DNA from: Candidatus Bathyarchaeota archaeon
GTDB lineage: Archaea > Thermoproteota > Bathyarchaeia > Bathyarchaeales > UBA233
Assembly: GCA_007050895.1 (NCBI GenBank)
Contig: SMYP01000049.1
Span: 1-13,829 of the forward strand
Direction: 5' to 3'
Length of the DNA stretch: 13,829 bases
Positions 4,924 to 12,640 of the stretch are shown piece after piece. Under the pieces are notes generated by a model that was not told the DNA's origin, searched no databases, and saw only the letters and a list, made by a program, of their open reading frames with translations. How positions within the stretch are numbered: position 1 is the first letter of the stretch; the number at the start of each line of letters is the position of its first letter. A program made the position numbers and the translations under genes.

Positions 4924-6681
4924 CTATTTGTGAGCGTAATATACCGTTAACTTACCATCGTTCTTATCTATACGAACGAAGCCGAACCTTTCAAACTGTA
5001 TCACGTCGCCTGGCTTTAACTTTTTGCAGGCGTTCTCCGCCACGCCTTCGTTCATAGACGCGTTGGGCATAATCACTTCGCAAGGAACCTCAGCGCCCTT
5101 TGGTATCCAATGAATAAGTTTAGCTTTATATTTCCTCGCATCCTCATAGGCTTCACTGCCGAACACTGTTTCCACCATTCTATCGTCTATGCTTTCTATT
5201 TTCACATTGAAAAGTTCAATAAGCCTGAGCATCTTACCCACCTCAGCAGAGACAGCGTCCCTCTTCGCAACCCAGAAAAAATCTGTCGCTTCATTTCCTT
5301 CGGGCGTCATTGTGTACTCTCTGAACCCCATTTTAGGCTTCTCAGGATGTAAAGGAAGCTTGGCAGTAAAGACTTTTGGAACAGCTTTGACTCTCAACTC
5401 TATTGGCTCTAAAACGAAAAAGTACCTATAGCTTTCAGGATCCAGTATCTTCCGGTTGTAGGCATACAAGTTCTCCCAGCTTAAAGTCACATCAGCGGTT
5501 TTAGGCCCGACGTCAATTATCATTTTCTTAACGGCGCCGGGCGTTATCCCCCGTTTCCTTAGAGCAGCAAAAGTTGCAAGTCTCGGGTCATCCCATCCCA
5601 TATAGATGCCTTCACGTATGCCCTGAATAATTTTTGATTTGCTAAGAAAAGCGCCTGCTATCTTCAATCTGCCGTAGTGTATGGCCTCAGGGTACTTCCA
5701 ACCTAAATGTTTGTACATATATTCTTGCCTGACCTGATTAGTCAGGTGCTCCTTGCCTCTGATCACATGAGTGATTCCCAACAAATGGTCGTCTATGCCT
5801 GCAGCCATGTTGTACAAGGGCCAAACGCGGTATTCACTGCCTACTCTCGGATGTGGATACCTCTCTGAATCAATAATTCTAAGCGCGGGCCAGTCCCTCA
5901 CCGCAGGATTCGGATGCTGAACATCGGTTTTAACGCGAACCACGGCTTCACCTTCGCCGTAACCTCCGTTCAACATACGTTGCCATCGCTCCAAATTCTC
6001 CCCTGCTGAAAAGCCTCGACAATCACATGGTTCTTTAGCAATAGACTTCTCCCGAAACTGCTCCGGGGGGCACAGGCACACGTAAGCGTTGCCTTCACGT
6101 AGAAGTCGCTCGGCATATTCATAATAAATGTTGAGCCTGTCGCTTTGAATATACTCCTCATCAGCTTTACATCCCAACCAATCAAGGTCTTCTCGAATGC
6201 GGTCATAAAACTCCAAAACAGGCTTTTTCACTTTAGGATCTGTATCCTCGAAGCGTAGGATGAATTTGCCCTCGTACAAGCGTGCGTACTCATGACTCAG
6301 GATGATCGCTCTTGCTGAACCCAAGTGCAAAACGCAATCGGGATTCGGAGAAAAACGTGTAACGACTTGTTCGTACATGTCCGCGTTCGGCAACGCTGGA
6401 AGCAGCTTATCTTTCTCCAATGCTTTTTCTTTCTTAAGAGCATCGGGCCACTTTTTTTCAACCCTTCGCTTCTGTTCGTCAAAGGAAAGGCTGTTTACCT
6501 CATCAACCACCTTGCCGATTAAGCCCAAGAGCTCTTTTGACTTCGTTTTCAGCTCTTGTCTTTCGCTGATGATTCGGCCCACAAGTGCGCTTGCTTGAGC
6601 TTTTCCACTGTGCTGCAAAGCGTTTAGCAAAGCAGCTTTTAGAATGTCTTCTCTTAGGGCTTTATCGTTTTCCAGTTTCAA
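4924..6681 (-). CDS. gltX: Glutamyl-tRNA synthetase, archaeal type
   Basis: 585 residues, class I synthetase that charges tRNA-Glu (in many archaea also tRNA-Gln, later amidated). An amino-terminal helical extension of about 100 residues typical of archaeal enzymes precedes the catalytic core. The ATP-binding 'HIGH' motif reads HLGS at 119-122 (in RFSPNPDCVLHLGSARA), a variant seen in archaeal enzymes. RFEDTDP is at 143-149, and the 'KMSKS' motif is FLSKSK at 345-350. Cys pairs at 202/204 and 219/221 could hold zinc. The carboxy-terminal third is a beta-barrel-like anticodon-binding region, as in archaeal and GlnRS-type enzymes. The start is TTG 6681, 18 bases after the prenyl synthase stop; no in-frame ATG or GTG is nearby. 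Archaeal genomes often place gltX directly after the prenyl synthase gene, which supports the call. Confidence 0.93.
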   Translation of the reverse strand: MKLENDKALREDILKAALLNALQHSGKAQASALVGRIISERQELKTKSKELLGLIGKVVDEVNSLSFDEQKRRVEKKWPDALKKEKALEKDKLLPALPNADMYEQVVTRFSPNPDCVLHLGSARAIILSHEYARLYEGKFILRFEDTDPKVKKPVLEFYDRIREDLDWLGCKADEEYIQSDRLNIYYEYAERLLREGNAYVCLCPPEQFREKSIAKEPCDCRGFSAGENLERWQRMLNGGYGEGEAVVRVKTDVQHPNPAVRDWPALRIIDSERYPHPRVGSEYRVWPLYNMAAGIDDHLLGITHVIRGKEHLTNQVRQEYMYKHLGWKYPEAIHYGRLKIAGAFLSKSKIIQGIREGIYMGWDDPRLATFAALRKRGITPGAVKKMIIDVGPKTADVTLSWENLYAYNRKILDPESYRYFFVLEPIELRVKAVPKVFTAKLPLHPEKPKMGFREYTMTPEGNEATDFFWVAKRDAVSAEVGKMLRLIELFNVKIESIDDRMVETVFGSEAYEDARKYKAKLIHWIPKGAEVPCEVIMPNASMNEGVAENACKKLKPGDVIQFERFGFVRIDKNDGKLTVYYAHK

Positions 6682-6699
6682 GTGTTCTACTCTCGAATG

Positions 6700-7770
6700 T
6701 TAAATGGTTCTTTTAATCAAGAATTCAGCGAACGCTTTTAATTTTTCCTTAGCCTTGGAAGCAGGCAACAGTTTATCAACTTCGTTCCAGCTTTCTTCAA
6801 CTATCCGAGTAGCGGTACACTTAACATATTCTATTGCATCGTATTTCTGCATCAGAGCTATCGCTTCGTCACGGAGCGTTTGGTCTGAAGTATGTTTGTT
6901 CAGGATCTGAATAAGCCGGTTTCTATCTGCGTTGTCTGCGTTTTTCAATGTGCGAATAACCATTAGTGTTCTTTTCCCCTCAGTTATGTCCTGTCCGACG
7001 CCACCCTTCTTCTCCCCAAACTCCTTACCCGTCAAATCCAGAACGTCATCTTGCATCTGAAACGCTACTCCTATGCTCTCAGCGAAACCCCCAAGTTTTT
7101 CCACCAGTTCATTGCTGGCACCTGCAAGTACTGCCGAGATTTTAGCTGACATTCGCGCCAAAGTTCCAGTTTTGTACGCGCACATCTGCAGATAATTCCC
7201 TTCGTTCAGGTTATCCGCGTTTGCTATACCCCTATGCCATGTAATATCCATAGCTTGTCCCAAACTTAGGTTTATCATCTCCTGCACGTAAACCTCATAG
7301 ATATCGCGAAGCGTTTCCGCTGATAACTTGGCTTTTTTCTCCATCAGTGGCAAAAGCGGTAGGTAGTACATAGCGTTTCCCGCGTTCACAGCTATGTCTA
7401 CGCCGTAAATCTTGTACGTGCACGGCTTCCCTCGTCTAAGTTCTGAAGCGTCCTCTATGTCGTCAACCATAAGGGTGCCGTTGTGCACGACCTCTGGGAT
7501 TATAGCTAAGTCCAAACAGTCTTTAGAGTTCTTACCCAGCGCCTCGCAAATTAGCAAAAACAAGGCTGGACGCCACCTTTTTCCACCTCTTTCCAAAATC
7601 TCCCAGATGGGCTCAGAAATCCCCTTGTTCAAAGCCTCCAAGTTGCTACTGAACTTAGGTGGATTAACCTTGAAAAGTACAGATCCTTCCGTAAACTCTC
7701 TTGGAATATACTTCTCAATCGTCCTATCAATAAGGGGTGCTATTTCTTGAAGGAACTTTGTAATGTCCAC
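6700..7770 (-). CDS. idsA: Polyprenyl diphosphate synthase (geranylgeranyl/farnesyl diphosphate synthase)
   Basis: A trans-prenyltransferase that joins DMAPP and IPP to make the C15-C20 chains used in archaeal ether lipids. Length is 356 residues from GTG 7770. GGKRWRP (62-68) binds IPP. The first Asp-rich motif is DDIED at 103-107, followed by LRRGKP. The second is DDVLD at 241-245, followed by QDITEGKRT. The residue five positions before the first motif is Gly, not aromatic, which fits products of C20 or longer, but chain length cannot be settled from sequence. GTG 7770 leaves 2 bases after the isomerase stop, the same spacing as between the kinase and isomerase genes. A longer frame from ATG 7830 would overlap the isomerase by 58 bases and add a non-typical tail. 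Confidence 0.9.
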   Translation of the reverse strand: MDITKFLQEIAPLIDRTIEKYIPREFTEGSVLFKVNPPKFSSNLEALNKGISEPIWEILERGGKRWRPALFLLICEALGKNSKDCLDLAIIPEVVHNGTLMVDDIEDASELRRGKPCTYKIYGVDIAVNAGNAMYYLPLLPLMEKKAKLSAETLRDIYEVYVQEMINLSLGQAMDITWHRGIANADNLNEGNYLQMCAYKTGTLARMSAKISAVLAGASNELVEKLGGFAESIGVAFQMQDDVLDLTGKEFGEKKGGVGQDITEGKRTLMVIRTLKNADNADRNRLIQILNKHTSDQTLRDEAIALMQKYDAIEYVKCTATRIVEESWNEVDKLLPASKAKEKLKAFAEFLIKRTI

Positions 7771-7772
7771 GC

Positions 7773-8870
7773 CTAACGCGCTCCTCTCTTGGCGTAGGCC
7801 TCCACATTGAAATCTCTTGTCTTCAGCCATTCAGCAGTTTTACCCGTTACCACCAGAGGTGTCTTTGTCAAATCTTGCACTTTTTCCGCACCTACAAGAA
7901 ACATGATGTTTCTAAGTTCTTCAATCAAAAACGAAAGCATACGCTCTGTTGCTTTAGCATTCTTGATTGCGGCTTTTAGTGCCGGCTGACAAACACTTGC
8001 TAAACAAGCATTAAGCGCTAGAGCTTTAGCCACGTCAATACCACTCCTTACCCCACCAGAAGCAATAACAGGTATCTTAACCGTTAGAGTTGCTTCTGCA
8101 AGGCTTGCAGCGGTTGGGATTCCCCAGTCCCAGAAAACGTCACCCAAAAAATGCTGAACGCTACCTGTCTCTGAGCGATAATACTCAACGGCCGCAAAGC
8201 TTGTTCCTCCTGCTCCGCCAACATCTATCGCTTTAACACCTGCTTTTTCAAGTTTCTTCGCGTCTTCAGCAGCGATGCCAGCGCCAGTTTCTTTAACAAT
8301 AACTGGCTTATCAAGTTCCCCCGCGACTTCACAGATTCTAGCGAGAACTCCTTTGAAGGCCGTTTGCCCTTCAGGCTGAATAGATTCATGTAAAGCGTTC
8401 AAATGCAGAGCCACGGCGTCAGCGTCTATCATCTCAACGACTTGTTTCACCTCTTTCACGCCATATCCACGGACAAGCTGCACTCCGCCTATATTAGCGA
8501 TTAAGAAGGCTGTGGGCGCCTTTTTTCTCGCTATCGCAAAGGTTTTCGCGAGCTTCGGTTTTTCTATAGCTGCGCGTTGGCTGCCTACTCCCATGCCCAA
8601 CTGAAGCCTTTCTACGGCTTCAGCGATTGCTGCGTTTATTCTTGTTGCCTCCGCTGTTCCCCCAGTCATCGCTCCTACAATTAATGGGGCAGAAAACTTA
8701 TGATCGAAAACCGTAGTTGAGATATCAATTTTGGCTTTGTCAACTTCTGGCAAGGCTCGGTGAACAAACTGAACGTCTTCAAAGCCTGTGGTGACTTTTC
8801 TGGCTTGAGCCTTCTCTTCCAGGCAAATACTAATGTGTTCCGCTTTCCTGTTTTCCGTCTGCTTACCCAA
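7773..8870 (-). CDS. fni: Isopentenyl-diphosphate delta-isomerase, type 2 (FMN dependent)
   Basis: 365 residues. It interconverts IPP and DMAPP using reduced FMN. TIM-barrel signatures of the type 2 enzyme are present in order: RKAEHISICLEE at the amino terminus, IVGAMTGGTAEATRINAAIA, LGMGVGSQRAA, LIANIGGVQL, LHLNALHESIQPEGQ (metal and substrate binding), VIVKETGAGI, AIDVGGAGGTSFAAVE, DWGIPTAASL and VIASGGVRSGIDVAKALAL (FMN phosphate). The start is TTG 8870, only 2 bases after the isopentenyl phosphate kinase stop; there is no ATG or GTG in frame upstream and only a weak ribosome binding site, so translation is probably coupled. It supplies the DMAPP starter for the following prenyl synthase. 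Confidence 0.95.
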   Translation of the reverse strand: MGKQTENRKAEHISICLEEKAQARKVTTGFEDVQFVHRALPEVDKAKIDISTTVFDHKFSAPLIVGAMTGGTAEATRINAAIAEAVERLQLGMGVGSQRAAIEKPKLAKTFAIARKKAPTAFLIANIGGVQLVRGYGVKEVKQVVEMIDADAVALHLNALHESIQPEGQTAFKGVLARICEVAGELDKPVIVKETGAGIAAEDAKKLEKAGVKAIDVGGAGGTSFAAVEYYRSETGSVQHFLGDVFWDWGIPTAASLAEATLTVKIPVIASGGVRSGIDVAKALALNACLASVCQPALKAAIKNAKATERMLSFLIEELRNIMFLVGAEKVQDLTKTPLVVTGKTAEWLKTRDFNVEAYAKRGAR

Positions 8871-8872
8871 TT

Positions 8873-9682
8873 TTACGCCTTCTCTATGAATGTACCTTCT
8901 ACTTTTTCTCCCACAAGAGATTTGAAAACACGGTTCGGCTTGGAAGCGTTCACTATTGCCACTGGAATCCCCTGCTGCAGGGCTGGAACAAGCTCAGCTA
9001 TTTTGCCAAGCATGCCACCTGTAACGTCAGGTGCACTAGAACCATCTAGTTTTGACTTGATTTTTTCAAGTTCATTCAATGTCAAATGAGTATACAATTT
9101 GGCGTTTTTTGTCACTTTGGGATCTGCATCGTACAAGCCATCAGTGTCCACACCTATCACTATCTTGCCAGCGCCGAATTTCCTTGCCAAATACGATATA
9201 ATTTGGTCGCCGGAAAGCACCGTGAACCCTAATTTCTCGTCCAAGACGGCATCGCCATATAGAACGGGGACGAACCCCATCTTCAGCAATGTCTTTAAAG
9301 CCGTGTCTTCACAGAGTTTGATCATACCGTTCTCAGTCACCATACAACATGAGGGTGCGATGCTAAAGGCTGGAATGCTGTGCCACACCAAAGCGTCCAT
9401 AACCAAGCCGTTCAAAACGGTCATTACATGATGGGTTTCGGCGAAACCGATCTTCTGGGCGCCATCTTTAAAGCCTTCTTTTATGCCGTATTTCTGGGCT
9501 ATGGGGTGCCCGAAGCTTCCACCCCCGTGCACCATTATCAGGTTTTTCACACCTGCTTTGTGGGTTTCTTCTGCTAAACGGTTTATGACTTCGGTTCGCG
9601 CAGCTAGTTCTCCGTTCTTGTCTGTTATAACTGAACCGCCGATCTTCAGGATTGTAGGTTTTGCCTCGTTCAATTCTTGCAT
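8873..9682 (-). CDS. ipk: Isopentenyl phosphate kinase
   Basis: 269 residues, amino-acid kinase fold. It phosphorylates isopentenyl phosphate to IPP with ATP, the step that marks the archaeal mevalonate route. LKIGGSVITDK (12-22) is the nucleotide-binding start. VHGGGSFGHP (51-60) contains the catalytic His59 characteristic of isopentenyl phosphate kinases, which separates them from other kinases of the fold. LYGDAVLDEKLGFTVLSGDQ, VDTDGLYDADPK and DVTGGMLGKI complete the family pattern. The start is ATG 9682 with GGAG just upstream (2-base spacing, close). It lies 22 bases after the aconitase-X small subunit gene and 2 bases before the isomerase gene. Confidence 0.94.
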   Translation of the reverse strand: MQELNEAKPTILKIGGSVITDKNGELAARTEVINRLAEETHKAGVKNLIMVHGGGSFGHPIAQKYGIKEGFKDGAQKIGFAETHHVMTVLNGLVMDALVWHSIPAFSIAPSCCMVTENGMIKLCEDTALKTLLKMGFVPVLYGDAVLDEKLGFTVLSGDQIISYLARKFGAGKIVIGVDTDGLYDADPKVTKNAKLYTHLTLNELEKIKSKLDGSSAPDVTGGMLGKIAELVPALQQGIPVAIVNASKPNRVFKSLVGEKVEGTFIEKA

Positions 9683-9704
9683 TTCTCCAATTTGTTCTAT
9701 TTGT

Positions 9705-10100
9705 TTACATTTGCTTTTTAATTACTATGACAAGATCATTCTCGATGCGGACTATATCTCCTGTTTTTATTTTTAAAATATCAATCTTATCCACACAGGG
9801 TATCTCCGATATTATTGCGCCAACAGCCACAACGGTCTCGCACTCTTTATTGATGATTCCTGTTGGTGCTTTACCATTCTTCTTCAGCCTGTACAGAGTA
9901 TAGGAGCCAACTGTTGATCCTTTCCCGGTTGGAAAAACCAGTATTTTACCCTTCACGCTTCTACCTTGAAGTTCATGTCCTTTCTCGATCACTTCGCCAG
10001 TGTTCGGGTCTACTCCACCGTAAAACGAAATTGGTTGCGACGTTGCCAAGGCCTCTTCCTGCGTCGTTCCTTTGGAAATGATCCTTCCTTTCAACTCCAT
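9705..10100 (-). CDS. Phosphomevalonate dehydratase small subunit (aconitase X swivel domain)
   Basis: 131 residues, the swivel-domain partner of the aconitase-X large subunit. Together they dehydrate mevalonate 5-phosphate to trans-anhydromevalonate 5-phosphate. Diagnostic blocks are [20 protein letters not shown] (24-43) and [20 protein letters not shown] (53-72), with the presumed active-site Ser62 in GKGST, then [20 protein letters not shown]. The start is ATG 10100: a ribosome binding site GGTGA lies at 10108-10112, 7 bases ahead, and the gene overlaps the end of the large subunit gene by 10 bases. An upstream in-frame ATG at 10127 would add nine untypical residues. The overlap fits coupled, equimolar production of the two subunits. 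Confidence 0.93.
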   Translation of the reverse strand: MELKGRIISKGTTQEEALATSQPISFYGGVDPNTGEVIEKGHELQGRSVKGKILVFPTGKGSTVGSYTLYRLKKNGKAPTGIINKECETVVAVGAIISEIPCVDKIDILKIKTGDIVRIENDLVIVIKKQM

Positions 10101-11287
10101 TTTCCCGTCACCGCTGCTTCTACGCATTCTTCCAAACTGCCCATCTTAGTGAGCATCTTGTTATGCCTTGAATAGTAACATCCTTTCGCTGAGGTTGTTA
10201 CTACCGACTTGAATCTTCCCTTCAACGGGGCTACCGCCATGCAAGTGTCGCAGGCAAATTTTCCCCCTGCTCGCTCAATTACTTCGGTATAACCTCGCTT
10301 ATCCGCCAACTGCTTCGCAAATCTTGAAGTTGCAACCCAAAATTCCGTGTCAGAGACTATTTTTTTGCCTTTAAGCAGCTCTGCTATATCAGCGATTTCT
10401 TTAATTGAACAGTGAGGACAACCTACGCAAACAAAGTCTATGTCCACAACTTCATCGTTAATGTTATCATACGCATCTCTGATGTCCCTGTCTTCGACTG
10501 TAACCGTGTCTTTCGGAGGCTCATACTTTTCTGAACCGGGAGTGATGCAATGCAGGTAGAAAAGCGGTTTAGCTCCGTAAGTTACTACAGAAGCGCAGAA
10601 CGACTTTAACTGGTCCACTTCAGCGTCTTTTACGCCAGTTATGTACGGGATTTTGTTTTCCGCCTTCTTCCCGATGCTATAGCCGAGAGCACCCCAATCA
10701 GAGAACTTTTCTAAACGTGCGTTTACTTGTACATGGATGTCTGGCACTCTATTCTCGTCTAGATGAAGCCCGTAGCACGGAGTTTTACCAATGAGAGCAG
10801 ATGCAAGTGCTGAGGGTCCGCCTTCCCTGTTTGTTTTTGCGCCTATGACGGAGTTCGCAAAAGTCACGGCTGAAGACTCGGACCAGGCAACATGTTCGCC
10901 GTAACGGGGGAGATTACCTATCAAGTATGGCGTGCAAGTACACGATATTAATATGCCCATTTTCTCGAAGGCATCTATTACCATGTTCTGTTTTTCAGCG
11001 AATTCTTTGCTAATGCCGAGCTGTTGCCAGTTCTCCAGGTCCATGCCGGCCGGGTTCAAAGTTGTAAGTACTTTGACTTTTCCGTCTTTGGCGAGTTCAT
11101 TTAGAAATTCCAGCCCAGCATCGCCAAGATTGTGGTATGACACACCCGCTACTTGAACCGAACCCACTTTTATAAGGCGCTCAGCACCATAAATATCGCC
11201 TAAAGCAACAAGGATTTCCATGGATTTTCTTGCGGCGTAGCCTTCTTCTCCGCGGAGAATTTTTTCTTCGTTTTCAGTAAGGTACAT
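10091..11287 (-). CDS. Phosphomevalonate dehydratase large subunit (aconitase X catalytic domain)
   Basis: 398 residues of the aconitase-X (AcnX) family. Within an archaeal mevalonate cluster this is the iron-sulfur dehydratase acting on mevalonate 5-phosphate. It starts with [16 protein letters not shown], the usual AcnX opening. The best conserved block runs from [20 protein letters not shown] into [20 protein letters not shown] and [17 protein letters not shown]. Candidate cluster ligands are among Cys116/118, Cys287/290/293 (in VCVGCPHC) and Cys346/349 (in ACDTCM). I chose ATG 11287, 5 bases past the decarboxylase stop, with GTGAT just ahead as a ribosome binding site; an in-frame GTG at 11296 would add three residues and overlap that stop. 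Some bacterial AcnX proteins act on cis-3-hydroxy-L-proline, but the neighbours rule in the mevalonate role. Confidence 0.93.
   Translation of the reverse strand: MYLTENEEKILRGEEGYAARKSMEILVALGDIYGAERLIKVGSVQVAGVSYHNLGDAGLEFLNELAKDGKVKVLTTLNPAGMDLENWQQLGISKEFAEKQNMVIDAFEKMGILISCTCTPYLIGNLPRYGEHVAWSESSAVTFANSVIGAKTNREGGPSALASALIGKTPCYGLHLDENRVPDIHVQVNARLEKFSDWGALGYSIGKKAENKIPYITGVKDAEVDQLKSFCASVVTYGAKPLFYLHCITPGSEKYEPPKDTVTVEDRDIRDAYDNINDEVVDIDFVCVGCPHCSIKEIADIAELLKGKKIVSDTEFWVATSRFAKQLADKRGYTEVIERAGGKFACDTCMAVAPLKGRFKSVVTTSAKGCYYSRHNKMLTKMGSLEECVEAAVTGKWS
10108..10112 (-). promoter_or_regulatory. Ribosome binding site of the dehydratase small subunit
   Basis: GGTGA lies inside the end of the large-subunit coding region, 7 bases before ATG 10100. 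It decides in favour of this start over the ATG at 10127. Confidence 0.65.
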
Positions 11288-11292
11288 GGAAA

Positions 11293-12600
11293 TCACAGGA
11301 ACCTGTTCAGGTCAACTTTTCTGTAACGCTCTTTAACGAAGCTCTTATCTGTTTTCCCAGTGGGTATCGTAGCGTCTAACCCCATTTTGCACGTTCTTGC
11401 TTTTTTTCCCTCGGTTAAGTCTCCAGAAGGGTCAAGAGATGACCCTGGCTGATTTGGTATGATTACAGTGTTTTTGTCTGCTTGAAATCTTGTGGCGATA
11501 GCCCACTCTACATCGTTTGGGTTGTAAATGTCTATGTCATCGTCTACTATTACGCAGTGTTTCAGAGATTTGTGTCCTTCAAATGCTGCTTCAATAGCTT
11601 TCTTTCCGTCGTCCGGGTTTTGCTTCTTTATCTGCACAACCGCGTGGAGCCAACTGCAACCGCCCGGAGTGATATAAACATCACTGCACTCGCAGACTTT
11701 ATTCACTTCGTTAAAGATTGTTGGTTCTTTGGGCATGCCCATTAAGAATTGGTGTTCGTGCCTTCCAGGAAGAATTGTTTGGTAAATTGGTCTTTCCCTG
11801 TGAGTAATACATTTGATTTCTATTATTGGTTGCTGTCTTATCTTGTCAATTGTTCCTGTTGTGTCGAGAAACGGTCCTTCTAGTGCTTTTTCTTTGGTTA
11901 TTCTTCCTTCCAAAACAATCTCGCAGTTTCTAGGAATCTCAAGATCGGTGGTCTTACACTTAACTAACTCTGTCGGTTCCAAAGCGTTAGCCATTCCCAA
12001 TTCATCAACACCTTTTGGCAAAGACGTGGCAGCAGCAAGAAGAACGGCAGTCGAGTTGCCTATACAAATAGCGATGTCAAGTTCACCGCCAGTTTTCTTT
12101 AATGCGGTGTCTGTTCCTCTATCTTCAACTATCCGAGCTACAAATCTGTTTTTGCCAATTAACATCAACCTATGAAAAGACATATTTCTACCCAGTTCCG
12201 GGTCCCGCACTATAGAGACAGCGGATGCAATATATTTTCCCCCGTCTTTCTCAGTGTATCGCATTATAGGCAACTTTGTCAAGTCAACTTCTTTCTCAAT
12301 TATCTCTTGACATTCGCCATTTTCTACAATCTGAGGCGAAACAGGATGCTCTATTGCATTGGATAAATTACGCAGCAAATCAGCTTTCTTCGAGTTTAAA
12401 GCTTTGGCAATAATTTCTTTGGAAGATACAAGACCCGCTGCAACTGGGATGCTGGAGCCTTTTACCTTTTCAAAAAACACGGGTTTTTCTCCGAGCGCTT
12501 CTATTAACCCAGCCATCTCGTACTCTGTTGATACTTCCTTGGTTATGCGGGTTAATTCTCCGCTTTTCTCGAGCTTTTTCAGGAAACTTCTAAAACTCAA
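11293..12600 (-). CDS. UbiD-family anhydromevalonate phosphate decarboxylase
   Basis: 435 residues, UbiD fold. In the archaeal pathway it decarboxylates trans-anhydromevalonate 5-phosphate to isopentenyl phosphate, using prenylated FMN. Signatures are NMSFHRLMLIGKNRFVARIV (139-158), GNSTAVLLAAATSLPKGVDE (181-200), and ALEGPFLDTTG (239-249), which corresponds to the E.PFG.(W)TG acidic region. Also present are HRERPIYQTILPGRHEHQFL (268-286 region), the VEWAIATRFQADKN segment, and the carboxy-terminal IIPNQPGSSLDPS. The start is TTG 12600, preceded by AAGGTTGA as a partial ribosome binding site; no ATG or GTG is in frame before the upstream stop. Other UbiD proteins act on aromatic acids, but placement between mevalonate kinase and the dehydratase genes makes this role strongly preferred. 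No ubiX-like gene to make the cofactor is in the window. Confidence 0.92.
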   Translation of the reverse strand: MSFRSFLKKLEKSGELTRITKEVSTEYEMAGLIEALGEKPVFFEKVKGSSIPVAAGLVSSKEIIAKALNSKKADLLRNLSNAIEHPVSPQIVENGECQEIIEKEVDLTKLPIMRYTEKDGGKYIASAVSIVRDPELGRNMSFHRLMLIGKNRFVARIVEDRGTDTALKKTGGELDIAICIGNSTAVLLAAATSLPKGVDELGMANALEPTELVKCKTTDLEIPRNCEIVLEGRITKEKALEGPFLDTTGTIDKIRQQPIIEIKCITHRERPIYQTILPGRHEHQFLMGMPKEPTIFNEVNKVCECSDVYITPGGCSWLHAVVQIKKQNPDDGKKAIEAAFEGHKSLKHCVIVDDDIDIYNPNDVEWAIATRFQADKNTVIIPNQPGSSLDPSGDLTEGKKARTCKMGLDATIPTGKTDKSFVKERYRKVDLNRFL

Positions 12601-12640
12601 TTCATGCTCAACCTTATTTCTCTAAATACTAATTGTTCTC

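Noticed and set aside
6302..6598. Long + strand open frames opposite gltX and the other operon genes
   Set aside because: These are antisense shadows of well-recognised coding regions with no family features of their own.
7771..7830. Prenyl synthase starting at ATG 7830
   Set aside because: It would overlap the isomerase by 58 bases; GTG 7770 gives the usual family amino terminus and a 2-base gap.
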